Origin: Bacilli bacterium
GTDB lineage: Bacteria > Bacillota_I > Bacilli_A > RF39 > UBA660
Reading direction: 5' to 3'
DNA: 64,000 nucleotides
Assembly: GCA_017553685.1 (NCBI GenBank)
Contig: JAFZKH010000001.1
Span: forward strand, 1-64,000
In this document: in pieces, positions 49,226-59,030 of the stretch
Position numbering within the stretch: the first letter of the stretch is position 1
Layout of the letters: every line of letters begins with the position of its first letter
Notes under the pieces: generated by a model
What the model saw: the letters and a program-made list of their open reading frames with translations, nothing else
Told to the model about the DNA's origin: nothing
The model's database searches: none
Position numbers and translations under genes: made by a program

Positions 49226-51784
49226 ATGAAAAAAGTAATTTTAGTGGATGGTAACAACTTATTATTTAGAAGTTATTATGCTACTGCATATTCTGGTAAT
49301 TTAATGAATAATTCTAAAGGATTTCCTACTAATGGATTATATGGTCTTGTTAATATGCTTAATAAGATTATTAAAGAAGAAAAACCTGAATATATGTTAG
49401 TAGCTTTTGATAAAGGTAAAACTTTTAGACATGATAAGTATAAAAGTTATAAAGAAGGTAGAATTAAGACTCCAGATGATTTATTAAAGCAATTTGAAGT
49501 AGCTAAGAAATTAGTTCCTCTAATGGGAATTAAAATGTATGAAATAGATAATTATGAAGCTGATGATATAATTGGTACTTATTCTAAACTAGTATCTGAA
49601 AATGAAAACTTTGATGGTTTAATAGTTTCATCAGATAAAGATTTACTTCAATTAATTAATAAAGAAAATACTGTTAAACTACTTAAGAGTAAAGATTATA
49701 TTATGATGGATGAAAAGACTTTCTTTTCAGAATATGGTATTACTCCAGATAAAATGATAGACCTTAAAGGGTTAATGGGAGATTCATCTGATAATATACC
49801 TGGTGTTAAAGGAATAGGTGAAAAAACAGCATTAAAATTACTTCAAGAGTATGGTTCTTTAGAGGGTATCTATGAGAATATAGATTCTATTACAGGTAAA
49901 ACTAAAGAAAAACTTCTAGAGGATAAAGAAAATGCATTTATGTCTAAAGATATAGCTACTATATATAAAGAAGTACCACTAGAATATAAATTAGAGGATC
50001 TTAAATATACTGGAGAAAAACCAAGATTAATAGACCTTTATAAAGAATTAGAATTTTATAGTTTTATTAAAAATGTAAAGATTAAATCAGATGAAAAAGT
50101 AGATTTAGAAATAGTTAGTGATCCATCTTTAATAGATTTAAAGAAAGATATATCTATATTTATTGAATCTGATAAAGAAAACTATCATGATGCTAATATT
50201 ATAGGTATTAGTTTATATGATGGAGAAAAAGTATATTATTTAGATAATACTAATGATTTATCATTTTTAACTAAATATAATATAAGTTCTTATGATATTA
50301 AAAAGAATATAGTTTTATTAAATAAATATGGTATTAAATGTAAATTTGATTACGATACTATGATAGCAGCCTATATTCTTAACTATAATGTAAAAGATGA
50401 TATATCTTATTTAGCTAGTGAATTTAATATAGCTATAACTCCATTTAATAATCTTATGAAGGATAAGAATATAACTACTGAGAAAATAGCTAATGAAGCT
50501 GCTTTAAAAACTAAATTTATATATGATACTAAAGAAGATTTAGTTAATAAATTAAAAGAAGAAAACCAATATAAATTATATAGTGATATAGAGTTAAAAC
50601 TATCTTATGTACTTGCCTCTATGGAAATAGAAGGTATTAGAGTAGACGTTAAAGTACTAGATAAAATAGGAGAAAAACTAGATAATAGAATAAATGAATT
50701 AACTAGTGAAATATATGAGTTAGCAGGAGAAGAATTTAATATTCAATCTCCAAAACAATTAGGGGATATTCTATTTGTTAAGATGGGTATTCCATATCCA
50801 AAGAGAACTAAAGGATCATTCTCTACATCTAGAGAAATATTAGATAAAATAGTAGGTATAAATCCTATAGTAGAAAAAATAATAGATTATAGAACTTTAG
50901 CTAAGCTTTATAATACATATATAATTGGTATTAAATCTCAAATAAAAGAAGATGGTAAACTTCATACTATTTATACTCAAACATTAACTAGAACTGGAAG
51001 ACTTTCATCTATTGAACCAAATTTACAAAATATACCAATAAGATATGAAGAAGGTAAACTAATAAGAAAAGCCTTTATTCCTGAAGAAAATAGTGTATTT
51101 ATATCATCAGATTATTCTCAAATAGAACTAAGAATATTTGCACATTTATCTAATGAAAAGAATATGATAGATGCATTTAATTCTGGACTTGATATACATA
51201 CTAAGACTGCTATGGACATATTCCATAAGAAAGAATCTGAAGTCACTAAAAATGATAGAAGATGTGCAAAAGCAGTTAACTTTGGTATTTTATATGGTAT
51301 TAGTACATTTGGATTAGCTACCGATATAGGTATTAATTTAAAAGAAGCTAAATCCTTTATGGAAGACTATTTAACAGCATTCCCAGGTATTAGAGATTAT
51401 CAACAAAGATTAATAGATGATGCTTATAAAAATGGTTATGTAACTACTATTATGAATAGAAAACGCAAGATTGAAGAACTAAATAATACTAATTACATAA
51501 TACGTAGTCAAGGTGAAAGAATAGCCCAAAATACACCAATTCAAGGATCTGCATCAGATATATTAAAGAAAGCTATGATAGATATATATGAAGAATTTAA
51601 TAAAGAAGGATTAAAGTCTAAAATGCTTCTTCAAATACACGATGAGCTTGTATTTAATGTAGTTGATGGTGAAAAAACTAAAGTTAAAAATATAATTAAA
51701 GATAAAATGGAAAATGTATATAAATTAAGTGTTCCTCTAGTAGTAGATATAGAAGAGGGATCTAATTGGTATGACGCAAAATAA
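49226..51784 (+). CDS. polA: DNA polymerase I
   Basis: This 852-residue repair and Okazaki-fragment polymerase has an N-terminal 5' nuclease domain (about 1-290, 'VDGNNLLFR', 'DNYEADDIIGT', 'GDSSDNIPGVKGIGEKTA'), a 3'-5' exonuclease-like domain (about 295-460) and the polymerase domain with motif A 'SSDYSQIELR', motif B 'RRCAKAVNFGILYG' and motif C 'QIHDELVF'. In the exonuclease region the DxE motif is replaced by 'IFIESDKEN', so proofreading is probably lost, as in Bacillus Pol I. ATG 49226 follows AGGGTGG; GTG 49217 overlaps that site. Confidence 0.95.
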   Translation: MKKVILVDGNNLLFRSYYATAYSGNLMNNSKGFPTNGLYGLVNMLNKIIKEEKPEYMLVAFDKGKTFRHDKYKSYKEGRIKTPDDLLKQFEVAKKLVPLMGIKMYEIDNYEADDIIGTYSKLVSENENFDGLIVSSDKDLLQLINKENTVKLLKSKDYIMMDEKTFFSEYGITPDKMIDLKGLMGDSSDNIPGVKGIGEKTALKLLQEYGSLEGIYENIDSITGKTKEKLLEDKENAFMSKDIATIYKEVPLEYKLEDLKYTGEKPRLIDLYKELEFYSFIKNVKIKSDEKVDLEIVSDPSLIDLKKDISIFIESDKENYHDANIIGISLYDGEKVYYLDNTNDLSFLTKYNISSYDIKKNIVLLNKYGIKCKFDYDTMIAAYILNYNVKDDISYLASEFNIAITPFNNLMKDKNITTEKIANEAALKTKFIYDTKEDLVNKLKEENQYKLYSDIELKLSYVLASMEIEGIRVDVKVLDKIGEKLDNRINELTSEIYELAGEEFNIQSPKQLGDILFVKMGIPYPKRTKGSFSTSREILDKIVGINPIVEKIIDYRTLAKLYNTYIIGIKSQIKEDGKLHTIYTQTLTRTGRLSSIEPNLQNIPIRYEEGKLIRKAFIPEENSVFISSDYSQIELRIFAHLSNEKNMIDAFNSGLDIHTKTAMDIFHKKESEVTKNDRRCAKAVNFGILYGISTFGLATDIGINLKEAKSFMEDYLTAFPGIRDYQQRLIDDAYKNGYVTTIMNRKRKIEELNNTNYIIRSQGERIAQNTPIQGSASDILKKAMIDIYEEFNKEGLKSKMLLQIHDELVFNVVDGEKTKVKNIIKDKMENVYKLSVPLVVDIEEGSNWYDAK

Positions 51785-51793
51785 TTGTAAAAT

Positions 51794-51835
51794 GTAGTAA
51801 ATATCTTGCTGTAAAGTATTTACTACGTTTTTTCT
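51794..51835 (+). terminator. Intrinsic terminator of polA
   Basis: GTAGTAAATA (51794-51803) pairs with TATTTACTAC (51817-51826), 13-base loop, G then T6. Confidence 0.8.
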
Positions 51836-51847
51836 TTATATTATAAT
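51819..51847 (+). promoter_or_regulatory. Promoter whose -35 lies in the polA terminator
   Basis: TTTACT (51819-51824) sits in the 3' arm of the terminator, 17-base spacer, TATAAT at 51842-51847. It serves the hypothetical gene at 51886. Confidence 0.5.
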
Positions 51848-51885
51848 ATATATAAGATAGATAAAAATCTTATAGGAGGATAAAT

Positions 51886-52308
51886 ATGGATACATATATT
51901 TTTGAATATTTAAATGAACCAGAATTCAAAAAATGTGAACGTTCAGTTAAAAAGTACAACATGTTTGCGTTTAAAAAACTTATATTTGATTTTTATCCTG
52001 AAATGAAGGAAGGTAACTTCCTTGGTAATAAAGTAGAAGAGGATAAAGAAAAAGGTATTACTTCTTATGAATTAACATTACCTACAGATGCTTTATTTGT
52101 TAAAGTACATGGTGAAATAGTTCTACATTATGATGTATATAATAATAAAAATATTATTCTTCTTAAGAAAATAACTCCTGAAGATTTATTAATAGAAGGT
52201 CATAATAGAGAACTTAGTGCATATAAGGGTGTAATGATCAGTAAAGAAAATGCTGAGAAAGATAAATTTAAAATTGATTTATTAAATATGCTTAACGGTA
52301 ATAAATAA
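51886..52308 (+). CDS. Hypothetical protein
   Basis: This 140-residue soluble protein has no signal peptide or membrane helix. It has a mixed helix-strand pattern with 'YELTLPTDALFVKVHGEIVLHYDVYN' (as YELTLPTDALF and VHGEIVLHYDVY) forming a likely beta-hairpin. I do not recognise a family. A TATAGGAGG site precedes the ATG. The next gene has its own promoter, so this one appears monocistronic with no hairpin terminator that I can see. Confidence 0.65.
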   Translation: MDTYIFEYLNEPEFKKCERSVKKYNMFAFKKLIFDFYPEMKEGNFLGNKVEEDKEKGITSYELTLPTDALFVKVHGEIVLHYDVYNNKNIILLKKITPEDLLIEGHNRELSAYKGVMISKENAEKDKFKIDLLNMLNGNK

Positions 52309-52311
52309 TAG

Positions 52312-52320
52312 TGTTATAAT
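52312..52320 (+). promoter_or_regulatory. Extended -10 promoter TGTTATAAT
   Basis: The hexamer is at 52315-52320, starting 4 bases after the upstream stop codon. Confidence 0.6.
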
Positions 52321-52339
52321 TATATAGGGAGATTTGAGT

Positions 52340-53443
52340 ATGAATTTTATAAGAGAAAATATATTAAAGATACTTTTAGTAGTAGGAGTATTAATAGTTT
52401 TAATAATAGTTTTAATTGCATGTTCTGGTAGTGGAACTACTGGAAAAGCATCTTCTTATCCAAAGATGGAAGAAAACCTTAAGAATGCTGCTACTAGATA
52501 TTTAAAATCACATAGTGATTTATTACCAACAGAAGAGGGTAAAATAGTTCAAGTTCAAATGGATTCAATCTATACAAAAAAACAAATGGATAAAGTAACT
52601 GCTGTTGATGATTCATCAGTTAAATGTGATGGATATGTTAATGTAAGTTATAGACTTGATAATAATGATGAAAAAAATTATAGAGTTGTTCCACATATAA
52701 AATGTGCAGATAAATATGAAACTGAAGAATTATATATGCATATTTTAAAGAATGAAGATATAGTTACTGAATATGATGGTTTATATCAAGTAGGTAATGA
52801 ATATATATTCAAGGGTGAAGAACCAAATAACTATTTACAAATAGGAAATAATCTATATAGAATTATGTCTATAGATGAAAATAACTATATAAAAATAATA
52901 ACTGCTAAAAAACCATATGTTAATACTTTATGGGACGATAGATATAATCAAAATACTGGTAAAGAAGATGGTATTAATGATTATTATAGAAGTAGAATGA
53001 GAGAAGCTTTAAAGAAATATTATATTGATGAAGATTCATATTCTACTTTAGAAAAAGATGTGTTTGTTAAACATAGTATTTGCGTTGGAAAAAGAAGTGA
53101 ATCAAATAAAGAAATTAGTAAAACAGAAGAATGTTCTATGACTATGGATGAAGATTATTTATCTTTACCAATTCTATATGATTTCTTTATAGCTAGTGCT
53201 GATAAGAATTGTAAAACAATATATGATGATACATGTAGAAACTATAACTACTTAGCATCATTAACAATTATGCCAACATTAACAGCTTCAAAAGAAAATA
53301 CTAATTTAGTATTTGAAATAGGTGACACAGCAATGCTTTCTAAAGCATCACGTAATAGAAAAGCTGCAGTAGTTACTTATATAACTAACGTAATTTATTC
53401 ATCAGGAAAAGGAACACTTGAAAGTCCTTATATTATTAAGTAA
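52340..53443 (+). CDS. Surface lipoprotein or membrane protein with paired-Cys domain
   Basis: This 367-residue protein has a hydrophobic N-terminal segment (about 10-30) ending 'LIVLIIVLIACSG', which could be a lipobox or a plain anchor. Residues 45-130 carry 'AATRYLKSHSDLLPTEEGK', then 'VKCDGYVNVSY' and 'VPHIKCADKYET'. The same pattern occurs in the protein at 55013, so the two share a domain. The rest (150-367) has 'NYLQIGNNLYRIMSID', as in Gram-positive surface modules, and several cysteines. No enzyme motif. ATG 52340 has AGGGAGA at good spacing. Confidence 0.65.
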   Translation: MNFIRENILKILLVVGVLIVLIIVLIACSGSGTTGKASSYPKMEENLKNAATRYLKSHSDLLPTEEGKIVQVQMDSIYTKKQMDKVTAVDDSSVKCDGYVNVSYRLDNNDEKNYRVVPHIKCADKYETEELYMHILKNEDIVTEYDGLYQVGNEYIFKGEEPNNYLQIGNNLYRIMSIDENNYIKIITAKKPYVNTLWDDRYNQNTGKEDGINDYYRSRMREALKKYYIDEDSYSTLEKDVFVKHSICVGKRSESNKEISKTEECSMTMDEDYLSLPILYDFFIASADKNCKTIYDDTCRNYNYLASLTIMPTLTASKENTNLVFEIGDTAMLSKASRNRKAAVVTYITNVIYSSGKGTLESPYIIK

Positions 53444-53451
53444 AAGAAAGA

Positions 53452-53482
53452 GTGTTTAAATTTATTTTAAACATCTTTTTTT
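53452..53482 (+). terminator. Intrinsic terminator
   Basis: GTGTTTAAA (53452-53460) pairs with TTTAAACAT (53466-53474, one G-T pair), then T7. Confidence 0.7.
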
Positions 53483-53515
53483 GGAATAAAATTGGTTTTA
53501 TTAGGGAGGTACATT

Positions 53516-53776
53516 ATGGAAAAAACTAAATTTTACACAGTAAATGAATTAATGCAAATGGGAAGTATTAAGAAGAGAATTAATACTAAAACTATATTCC
53601 CAGTAACAAAAGATGATAAAGGTCAATTAGCTTTTGCAGGAGCTGTTAGTCCTAAAATGCTAATGAATTTAGTTGAAATCCCCAAAACAGAACCAATTGT
53701 AGAAGAAAGACCTGTTAAAGGACAAATAAGTATATTTTCTTTAGGAAAAAAGACAAATGCAAAAAGAAATAGATAA
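53516..53776 (+). CDS. Small hypothetical basic protein
   Basis: This 86-residue soluble, basic protein has 'YTVNELMQMGSIKKRI' near the start, suggestive of a short helical element, and 'PVKGQISIFSLGKK' near the end. I do not recognise a family. ATG 53516 follows GGGAGG; an in-frame TTG at 53492 lies upstream of that site. Its 3' end overlaps the recombinase gene by 20 bases, so the two are co-translated. A weak -10 (TAAAAT at 53487-53492) follows the preceding terminator. Confidence 0.6.
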   Translation: MEKTKFYTVNELMQMGSIKKRINTKTIFPVTKDDKGQLAFAGAVSPKMLMNLVEIPKTEPIVEERPVKGQISIFSLGKKTNAKRNR

Positions 53777-54656
53777 TTTTATTGATTATCTAAAAAAACA
53801 AAAGAATTATTCTGACTATACAATTAATAACTACTATAAGGATTTAATTGATTATAGTCTTTTTTTAGATAGTCATAACTTACAATTTGATAAGATGGAT
53901 TATAAAAAGTGTATAGATTATTTAAGATATTTAGATGCTAAGAATCTGAAGAGAACAAGTATATCTAGAAAACTTAGTTCTCTTAGAACTTTTTATAAGT
54001 ATCTAGTATTAAATAATAAATCAGATAATAATCCATTTATGTTAGTGTCTTCTCCTAAAAAAGAAAAAAGAATACCTAAGTTTATTAATTATGAAAATAT
54101 AGAAGAAATCTTTAAGATGCCTGATATTAATACTGAAGTAGGTCAAAGAGAAAGAGTAATACTTGAAATACTTTATTCATCAGGAGTTAGAGTATCTGAA
54201 CTAGTTAGTATTAAAATAAAAGATATAGATTTTAATGAGAAAACTATAGTTATAACTGGTAAAGGTAATAAAGAAAGAATGGTTTCTTTTGGAGATTATG
54301 CTAAAGAAGCAATAGAATTATATATTAAAGATGGAAGAAAGAAACTCCTTGGAGACACAGATAGTGAATATTTAATAGTAGGTCATAATAAAGAAAATTT
54401 AACTACTAGAAGAGTAGAACAAATAATAGATGATATTATTAAACATACTAGTATTAAATTAAATATTACACCTCACGTATTTAGACATACCTTTGCAACT
54501 CATTTATTAGATCAAGGATGTGACTTAATAGTAGTCCAAGAATTACTTGGCCATACATCATTATCAAGTACAGAAATATATACACATGTTAGTAATGAAC
54601 AAATTAGAAATGTATATCTAAATGCTCATCCAAGAAGTAAGAGGAATATGAAATGA
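53757..54656 (+). CDS. Xer-type tyrosine recombinase
   Basis: This 299-residue recombinase has the XerC/XerD length and architecture. The N-terminal SAM-like DNA-binding domain (1-90) is followed by the catalytic domain with the full set: Arg in 'SSGVRVSEL', Lys in 'TGKGNKER', 'HVFRHTFATHLL' with His and Arg, 'LGHTSLSSTEIYTHV' with His and the nucleophilic Tyr. It probably resolves chromosome dimers at dif; no phage genes lie nearby to suggest an integrase. It overlaps the small gene upstream by 20 bases and the Smr gene downstream by 4. Confidence 0.88.
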   Translation: MQKEIDNFIDYLKKQKNYSDYTINNYYKDLIDYSLFLDSHNLQFDKMDYKKCIDYLRYLDAKNLKRTSISRKLSSLRTFYKYLVLNNKSDNNPFMLVSSPKKEKRIPKFINYENIEEIFKMPDINTEVGQRERVILEILYSSGVRVSELVSIKIKDIDFNEKTIVITGKGNKERMVSFGDYAKEAIELYIKDGRKKLLGDTDSEYLIVGHNKENLTTRRVEQIIDDIIKHTSIKLNITPHVFRHTFATHLLDQGCDLIVVQELLGHTSLSSTEIYTHVSNEQIRNVYLNAHPRSKRNMK

Positions 54657-54907
54657 ATTTTGATAAAATATATCCTTCAATAGACCTTCATGGTGAAGAT
54701 AGAGTATCTGCTACACTTAGAACAAAAGAGTTTATTAATGATTCAGTTTTTATGGGTAGAAAAAAGATAATTATTATTCATGGTAAAGGAACAGGAGTAG
54801 TAAAAGAAGCAGTATTTAAAGAACTAAAAACTAATAAGAATGTAGAAGATTTTCATTTAAATATGAACCTTGGATCTACTACTGTAATACTTAAAGAAAA
54901 TAAATAG
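54653..54907 (+). CDS. Stand-alone Smr domain protein
   Basis: This 84-residue protein is a single Smr domain, which elsewhere forms the C-terminus of MutS2. 'IDLHGEDRVSA' and 'IIIIHGKGTGVVKEAV' carry the DLHG and HGxGxG motifs. Smr domains nick or bind branched DNA, or cleave RNA on stalled ribosomes. Its start overlaps the recombinase stop (ATGA), so it is in that operon. A hairpin ends the transcript at the stop codon. Confidence 0.88.
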   Translation: MNFDKIYPSIDLHGEDRVSATLRTKEFINDSVFMGRKKIIIIHGKGTGVVKEAVFKELKTNKNVEDFHLNMNLGSTTVILKENK

Positions 54908-54927
54908 CTGAAAGGCTATTTTTTTAC
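54902..54927 (+). terminator. Intrinsic terminator
   Basis: AAATAGC (54902-54908) pairs with GCTATTT (54915-54921), then T residues; the TAG stop is in the 5' arm. Confidence 0.78.
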
Positions 54928-54949
54928 TTTTTAAAAACCCTAAAAAAAT

Positions 54950-54978
54950 TTGACATATTAGACCTCATGTGTTATTAT
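54950..54978 (+). promoter_or_regulatory. Strong promoter of the repeat-rich surface gene
   Basis: TTGACA (54950-54955), 17-base spacer ending TGT, TATTAT (54973-54978). Both hexamers are near consensus, so expression is probably high. Confidence 0.8.
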
Positions 54979-55012
54979 AGAACTCGTTTATTTCAAAGGG
55001 GGATGAAATATA

Positions 55013-56824
55013 ATGGAAAGAAAAGGTACATTTATTAGAGATTTACTAGTAAAAATACTATTAATAGCTTTATTCCTATTCCTATTAATGTATTTATTTC
55101 CAATGCCAAATTTAACACCATTTTATAGTGCAATCTTTAATAATAATATCCAAACAATGAAAGATGCAGCTGAAGATTATTACACAGTAAGTAGAATGCC
55201 AACTGAAGATGGTAAATCTGAAAAAATGACTTTAAAGGAAATGGAACAAAAGAAATTAATTATTCCTTTTGTAGACAAGAATGGTAAGTCATGTGATAAG
55301 AATAAGTCTTATGTTAAAGTAACTAAAGACGGTGATGAATACGTTTTAAAAGTTTCATTAACATGTTCAGATGAATCTAATTACATTATTGAAAGAATAG
55401 GTTGTCATGATTTCTGTTCTAACGGAATCTGTAAAACTGAAGAAAAGAAAGAAGAAACTAAGAAACCAGTTGTAGTAACTGATGACGAAGGTACTATTAC
55501 AGTTAAAGTTCCAACAGGAAAATATGTAAAGGAATATGAGTATAAAAGAGAACTTAAGAAAGATGAATGGTCTTTAGGTCAATGGACTGATACTAAAGTA
55601 ACTGAATCTAATACAGTTAAGTTAGCTGAAACAAGAACTCTATATACTGGTCAAAAGAAAATTGTAACTGATAATACAGAATACAAACATATTAAATATG
55701 GTTATAAAGATAACTGGACTATAGGTGAATGGGTTAATAAAACAGAAACTGAAACTGAAACTCATAAACTATATTCTAAGAGAACTTTATATACTGGTGA
55801 AAAACTAGAAGTTATTAAAACTCCTAGATATGAATATGCTAAAACTAAGTATGTATTAACTAAGACTGTTAAGTCTTCAGAAACAACATGTTCTGATTGG
55901 AAGAAGGATACAACTTGGAGATCAAGTAAACCTTCTAATACAACTTCTAAAAAATGGGGAAGTAGTTATAATTCAAGAACAAATACATCTTGGACTTTAA
56001 TTCAAAGTTCATATAAATCAACTACTGTTATGCCAACAATTGTTGAAAATAATGGTACTAAATATAAATATGAATTAGTAAGTAAAGTTGATAAAGATAA
56101 TTGTACTTCTAATTGTTCTGCAAACAATATAATTTATTATTATAATATTTATAAACAAAATTCAAGTAATGAATATCAATATTACTATCAAACTTGTGAA
56201 ACTAACTCTGTTAATAAAACAGATACAAAAACAGTTTACAAGAAAGCTGATTCAGATAGTTTAGTAAAACAAGGTTATACTTTAAAGAGTACAACTGTTG
56301 AAGATAAGATTTGGTTAGATGAAGGTGCTTCAGTTCCTGCTAACTATGTTAAGACAGGTGAAACTGGTACTAGAACTACTAATAAATATACTTCATTAGG
56401 TAAATGGGTAACAAGTAAAGAAAAGCTTGGAGAATATACTTATAATATCTCTACAGCAGTTCAATACAAGTATGCTGATTTAACTAGAACTAAATATATT
56501 GAAGATACTAAATGGACTAAATCTAGTAAACCTGAAACTGGTTATGAATATACTGGTGAAACTAGAGGATCTAAAACAGAAAAATATGTTGATTTTGGTA
56601 AATGGGTATTAAGTAAAGATTTACTTGGAGAATATACTTATAACATTAAAACTAAAACTCAATATAGATATAAGTATTTAAACACTGAAACTAAAACTGA
56701 ATATATGTGGTCTGAAACTAATCCAGGTGAAGATTGGATAGCTACTGGTAAAAGTAGAGAAAAATATATTCAAACTGGTTATAAAGAAGAAACTAGAACA
56801 GTTCAAAGAAACAGACAAAAGTAA
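55013..56824 (+). CDS. Repeat-rich membrane-anchored surface protein
   Basis: This 603-residue protein has one N-terminal membrane helix (about 12-32). Residues 42-130 carry 'MKDAAEDYYTVSRMPTEDGK', 'KKLIIPFVDKNGKSC' and 'LKVSLTCSDESNYI', a domain shared with the protein at 52340. Beyond residue 165 it is built of degenerate tandem units rich in Thr, Lys, Tyr and Trp, with recurring 'LGEYTYNI.T..QYKY' and 'YTGETRGSKTEKYVDFGKW' segments. It looks like an exposed, extended stalk. It has its own strong promoter. No sorting signal is visible; anchoring is by the N-terminal helix. Confidence 0.75.
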   Translation: MERKGTFIRDLLVKILLIALFLFLLMYLFPMPNLTPFYSAIFNNNIQTMKDAAEDYYTVSRMPTEDGKSEKMTLKEMEQKKLIIPFVDKNGKSCDKNKSYVKVTKDGDEYVLKVSLTCSDESNYIIERIGCHDFCSNGICKTEEKKEETKKPVVVTDDEGTITVKVPTGKYVKEYEYKRELKKDEWSLGQWTDTKVTESNTVKLAETRTLYTGQKKIVTDNTEYKHIKYGYKDNWTIGEWVNKTETETETHKLYSKRTLYTGEKLEVIKTPRYEYAKTKYVLTKTVKSSETTCSDWKKDTTWRSSKPSNTTSKKWGSSYNSRTNTSWTLIQSSYKSTTVMPTIVENNGTKYKYELVSKVDKDNCTSNCSANNIIYYYNIYKQNSSNEYQYYYQTCETNSVNKTDTKTVYKKADSDSLVKQGYTLKSTTVEDKIWLDEGASVPANYVKTGETGTRTTNKYTSLGKWVTSKEKLGEYTYNISTAVQYKYADLTRTKYIEDTKWTKSSKPETGYEYTGETRGSKTEKYVDFGKWVLSKDLLGEYTYNIKTKTQYRYKYLNTETKTEYMWSETNPGEDWIATGKSREKYIQTGYKEETRTVQRNRQK

Positions 56825-56847
56825 GAGATAATCTCTTACTTTTTTTG
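56819..56847 (+). terminator. Intrinsic terminator
   Basis: AAGTAAGAGAT (56819-56829) pairs with ATCTCTTACTT (56831-56841), then more T. Confidence 0.85.
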
Positions 56848-56856
56848 TGTTATAAT
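56848..56856 (+). promoter_or_regulatory. Extended -10 promoter TGTTATAAT
   Basis: The hexamer is at 56851-56856, directly after the terminator; drives priA. Confidence 0.7.
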
Positions 56857-56873
56857 TTAATTAGGAGGCAAAT

Positions 56874-59021
56874 ATGGTTATATCAGTATTAGTAGAAATA
56901 AATATAGACAAAGTATTTGATTATAATGTACCTGATAATCTTATAGGTAATATTTGCCTAGGTAAAAGAGTATTAGTTCCTTTTGGAAAACAAACTCTAG
57001 AAGGTTTTATAATTAATATTAAAAAAGAAAGTGATTTTGATTTAAAAGATATTATAGATGTTATAGATGATGAAGTTATACTGAATGATGAATTATTATC
57101 TTTAGGAAAAGAAATAAGTAAGAATAATGTATGTAATTTAACATCTGTTTATCAAAGTATGTTACCAGTAGGATATAAGGCCTCTAATAAAAGAAAAGTA
57201 TCTATTAGAACTAAGAACTATATTAGACTTATAAATGATGATGTAATAGAGTTCTTAAGTACATCTAAATCAAATAAACAAAAAGATATAGTATCTTATT
57301 TACTTAAGAATAAAAATGCATTAACTACTATGTTTGATAATGCATCTATTAATGCATTAATCAAAAAGGGTATTATAGAAAAATATTCAGAGGAATATTA
57401 TAGATTAAATGATGATAATCCAATAGAAGACTTAGTTAAATTAAATAAGTATCAAATAGATGCTTATAATCAAATTAATAATAGTAATAAAGATGTTATT
57501 CTTTTAAATGGAGTAACAGGATCTGGTAAAACAGAAATATATATGCATTTAATAAAAGATGTAATTAATCAAGGAAAAGAAGCTATATTACTTGTACCAG
57601 AAATAAGTTTAACTCCTCAAATTATAAATAGATTTAAAAAGCATTTTAAAAGAATAGCAGTTCTTCATAGTGGACTATCTCAAGGCGAAAAATATGACGA
57701 ATATAGAAAGATTTTAAATAAAGAAGTAAATATAGTCATAGGAGCTAGATCTGCTATATTTGCCCCTTTAAATAACGTAGGAATAATAATTATTGATGAA
57801 GAACATTCTGATTCATATAAACAAGATCATAATCCTAGATATAATGCTATAGATGTAGCTATTTTAAGAGGCAAAACTCATAATTGTAAAGTAATACTTG
57901 GTAGTGCTACTCCTATGATAGAAGACTATGCTAGGGCTAAAAAAGGATATTATGAATTAGTTAAATTAGATAAGAGAGCTAATGATGCATCTTTACCTTT
58001 AGTAAATATAGTAGATATGACTAAAGAAATAAAAAAAGGTCATAAAATATTTTCTGAAGAATTACTTTTATCTATAGAAGATAGACTTAATAAAAATGAA
58101 CAAGTAATGTTACTTCTTAATAAAAGAGGTTATTCTAATTATTTAATGTGTCCTAGTTGCGGTGAAGTAACTAAATGCCCTAATTGTGATATAACTCTTA
58201 CTTATCATAAAACTAGTGATATGAATAGATGTCATTATTGTGGATATGCAGATAATAATAAAAAAGTATGTAAGAAATGTAATACTCCATTAACTAATGT
58301 AGGATTAGGTACTGAAAAAGTAGAAGAAGAAATAACTAAATTATTTCCATCTGCTAGAGTTCTTAGAATGGATATAGATACTACTAGTAATAAAGGATCT
58401 CATAATAAAATAATAGAGAAATTTATGAATCATGAAGCAGATATCTTAGTAGGAACTCAAATGATATCTAAAGGACTAGATTTTCCATTAGTTACTTTAG
58501 TAGGAGTCATAAATGCAGATACTATTCTAAATCTACCTGATTTTAGATCATCTGAAAAAACATATGATTTAATATCTCAAGTATCTGGTAGAGCAGGTAG
58601 ATCTAATTTAAAAGGAAAAGTAGTAATTCAAACATATAATAAAGATAATTATGCTATTAAATTAGTTTCATCTAATAATTATGAAGACTTCTATAATGAA
58701 GAAATAACTATTAGAAAGAAATTATATTATCCACCATATTCTTTTATTGCTCTTATAAAAGTAGGTGGAAAAGATTTTAATAATACTTTAAAAGAAGCTA
58801 ATAAAATAGGAGACTATTTAAGAAGTAATATAGATAAAGAAATAGTACTAGGTCCATCAGTAGGTTCTTTATCTAGAATAAATAATATTTATTATTTTGA
58901 AATAATTATTAAATATAGAGATAAAGATAATATTATTAAATTATTAAATGATGTTAGAAATATAACTATTAATAATAGTAAAATTAACGTCCAATTTGAT
59001 ATTAATCCTAATGCTTTTTAA
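56874..59021 (+). CDS. priA: Primosomal replication restart helicase PriA
   Basis: This 715-residue helicase restarts stalled forks. The N-terminal DNA-binding domain (1-190) precedes Walker A 'GVTGSGKTEIY', the Walker B 'IIIDEEHSDSYKQ', motif 'LGSATPMIE' and late helicase motifs 'GTQMISKGLDFP' and 'SQVSGRAGR'. Eight cysteines in 'CPSCGEVTKCPNCD' and 'CHYCGYADNNKKVCKKC' bind two zinc ions. It is somewhat shorter than Bacillus PriA (about 800). It is monocistronic with a good AGGAGG site. Confidence 0.95.
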   Translation: MVISVLVEINIDKVFDYNVPDNLIGNICLGKRVLVPFGKQTLEGFIINIKKESDFDLKDIIDVIDDEVILNDELLSLGKEISKNNVCNLTSVYQSMLPVGYKASNKRKVSIRTKNYIRLINDDVIEFLSTSKSNKQKDIVSYLLKNKNALTTMFDNASINALIKKGIIEKYSEEYYRLNDDNPIEDLVKLNKYQIDAYNQINNSNKDVILLNGVTGSGKTEIYMHLIKDVINQGKEAILLVPEISLTPQIINRFKKHFKRIAVLHSGLSQGEKYDEYRKILNKEVNIVIGARSAIFAPLNNVGIIIIDEEHSDSYKQDHNPRYNAIDVAILRGKTHNCKVILGSATPMIEDYARAKKGYYELVKLDKRANDASLPLVNIVDMTKEIKKGHKIFSEELLLSIEDRLNKNEQVMLLLNKRGYSNYLMCPSCGEVTKCPNCDITLTYHKTSDMNRCHYCGYADNNKKVCKKCNTPLTNVGLGTEKVEEEITKLFPSARVLRMDIDTTSNKGSHNKIIEKFMNHEADILVGTQMISKGLDFPLVTLVGVINADTILNLPDFRSSEKTYDLISQVSGRAGRSNLKGKVVIQTYNKDNYAIKLVSSNNYEDFYNEEITIRKKLYYPPYSFIALIKVGGKDFNNTLKEANKIGDYLRSNIDKEIVLGPSVGSLSRINNIYYFEIIIKYRDKDNIIKLLNDVRNITINNSKINVQFDINPNAF

Positions 59022-59030
59022 TAATTAATA

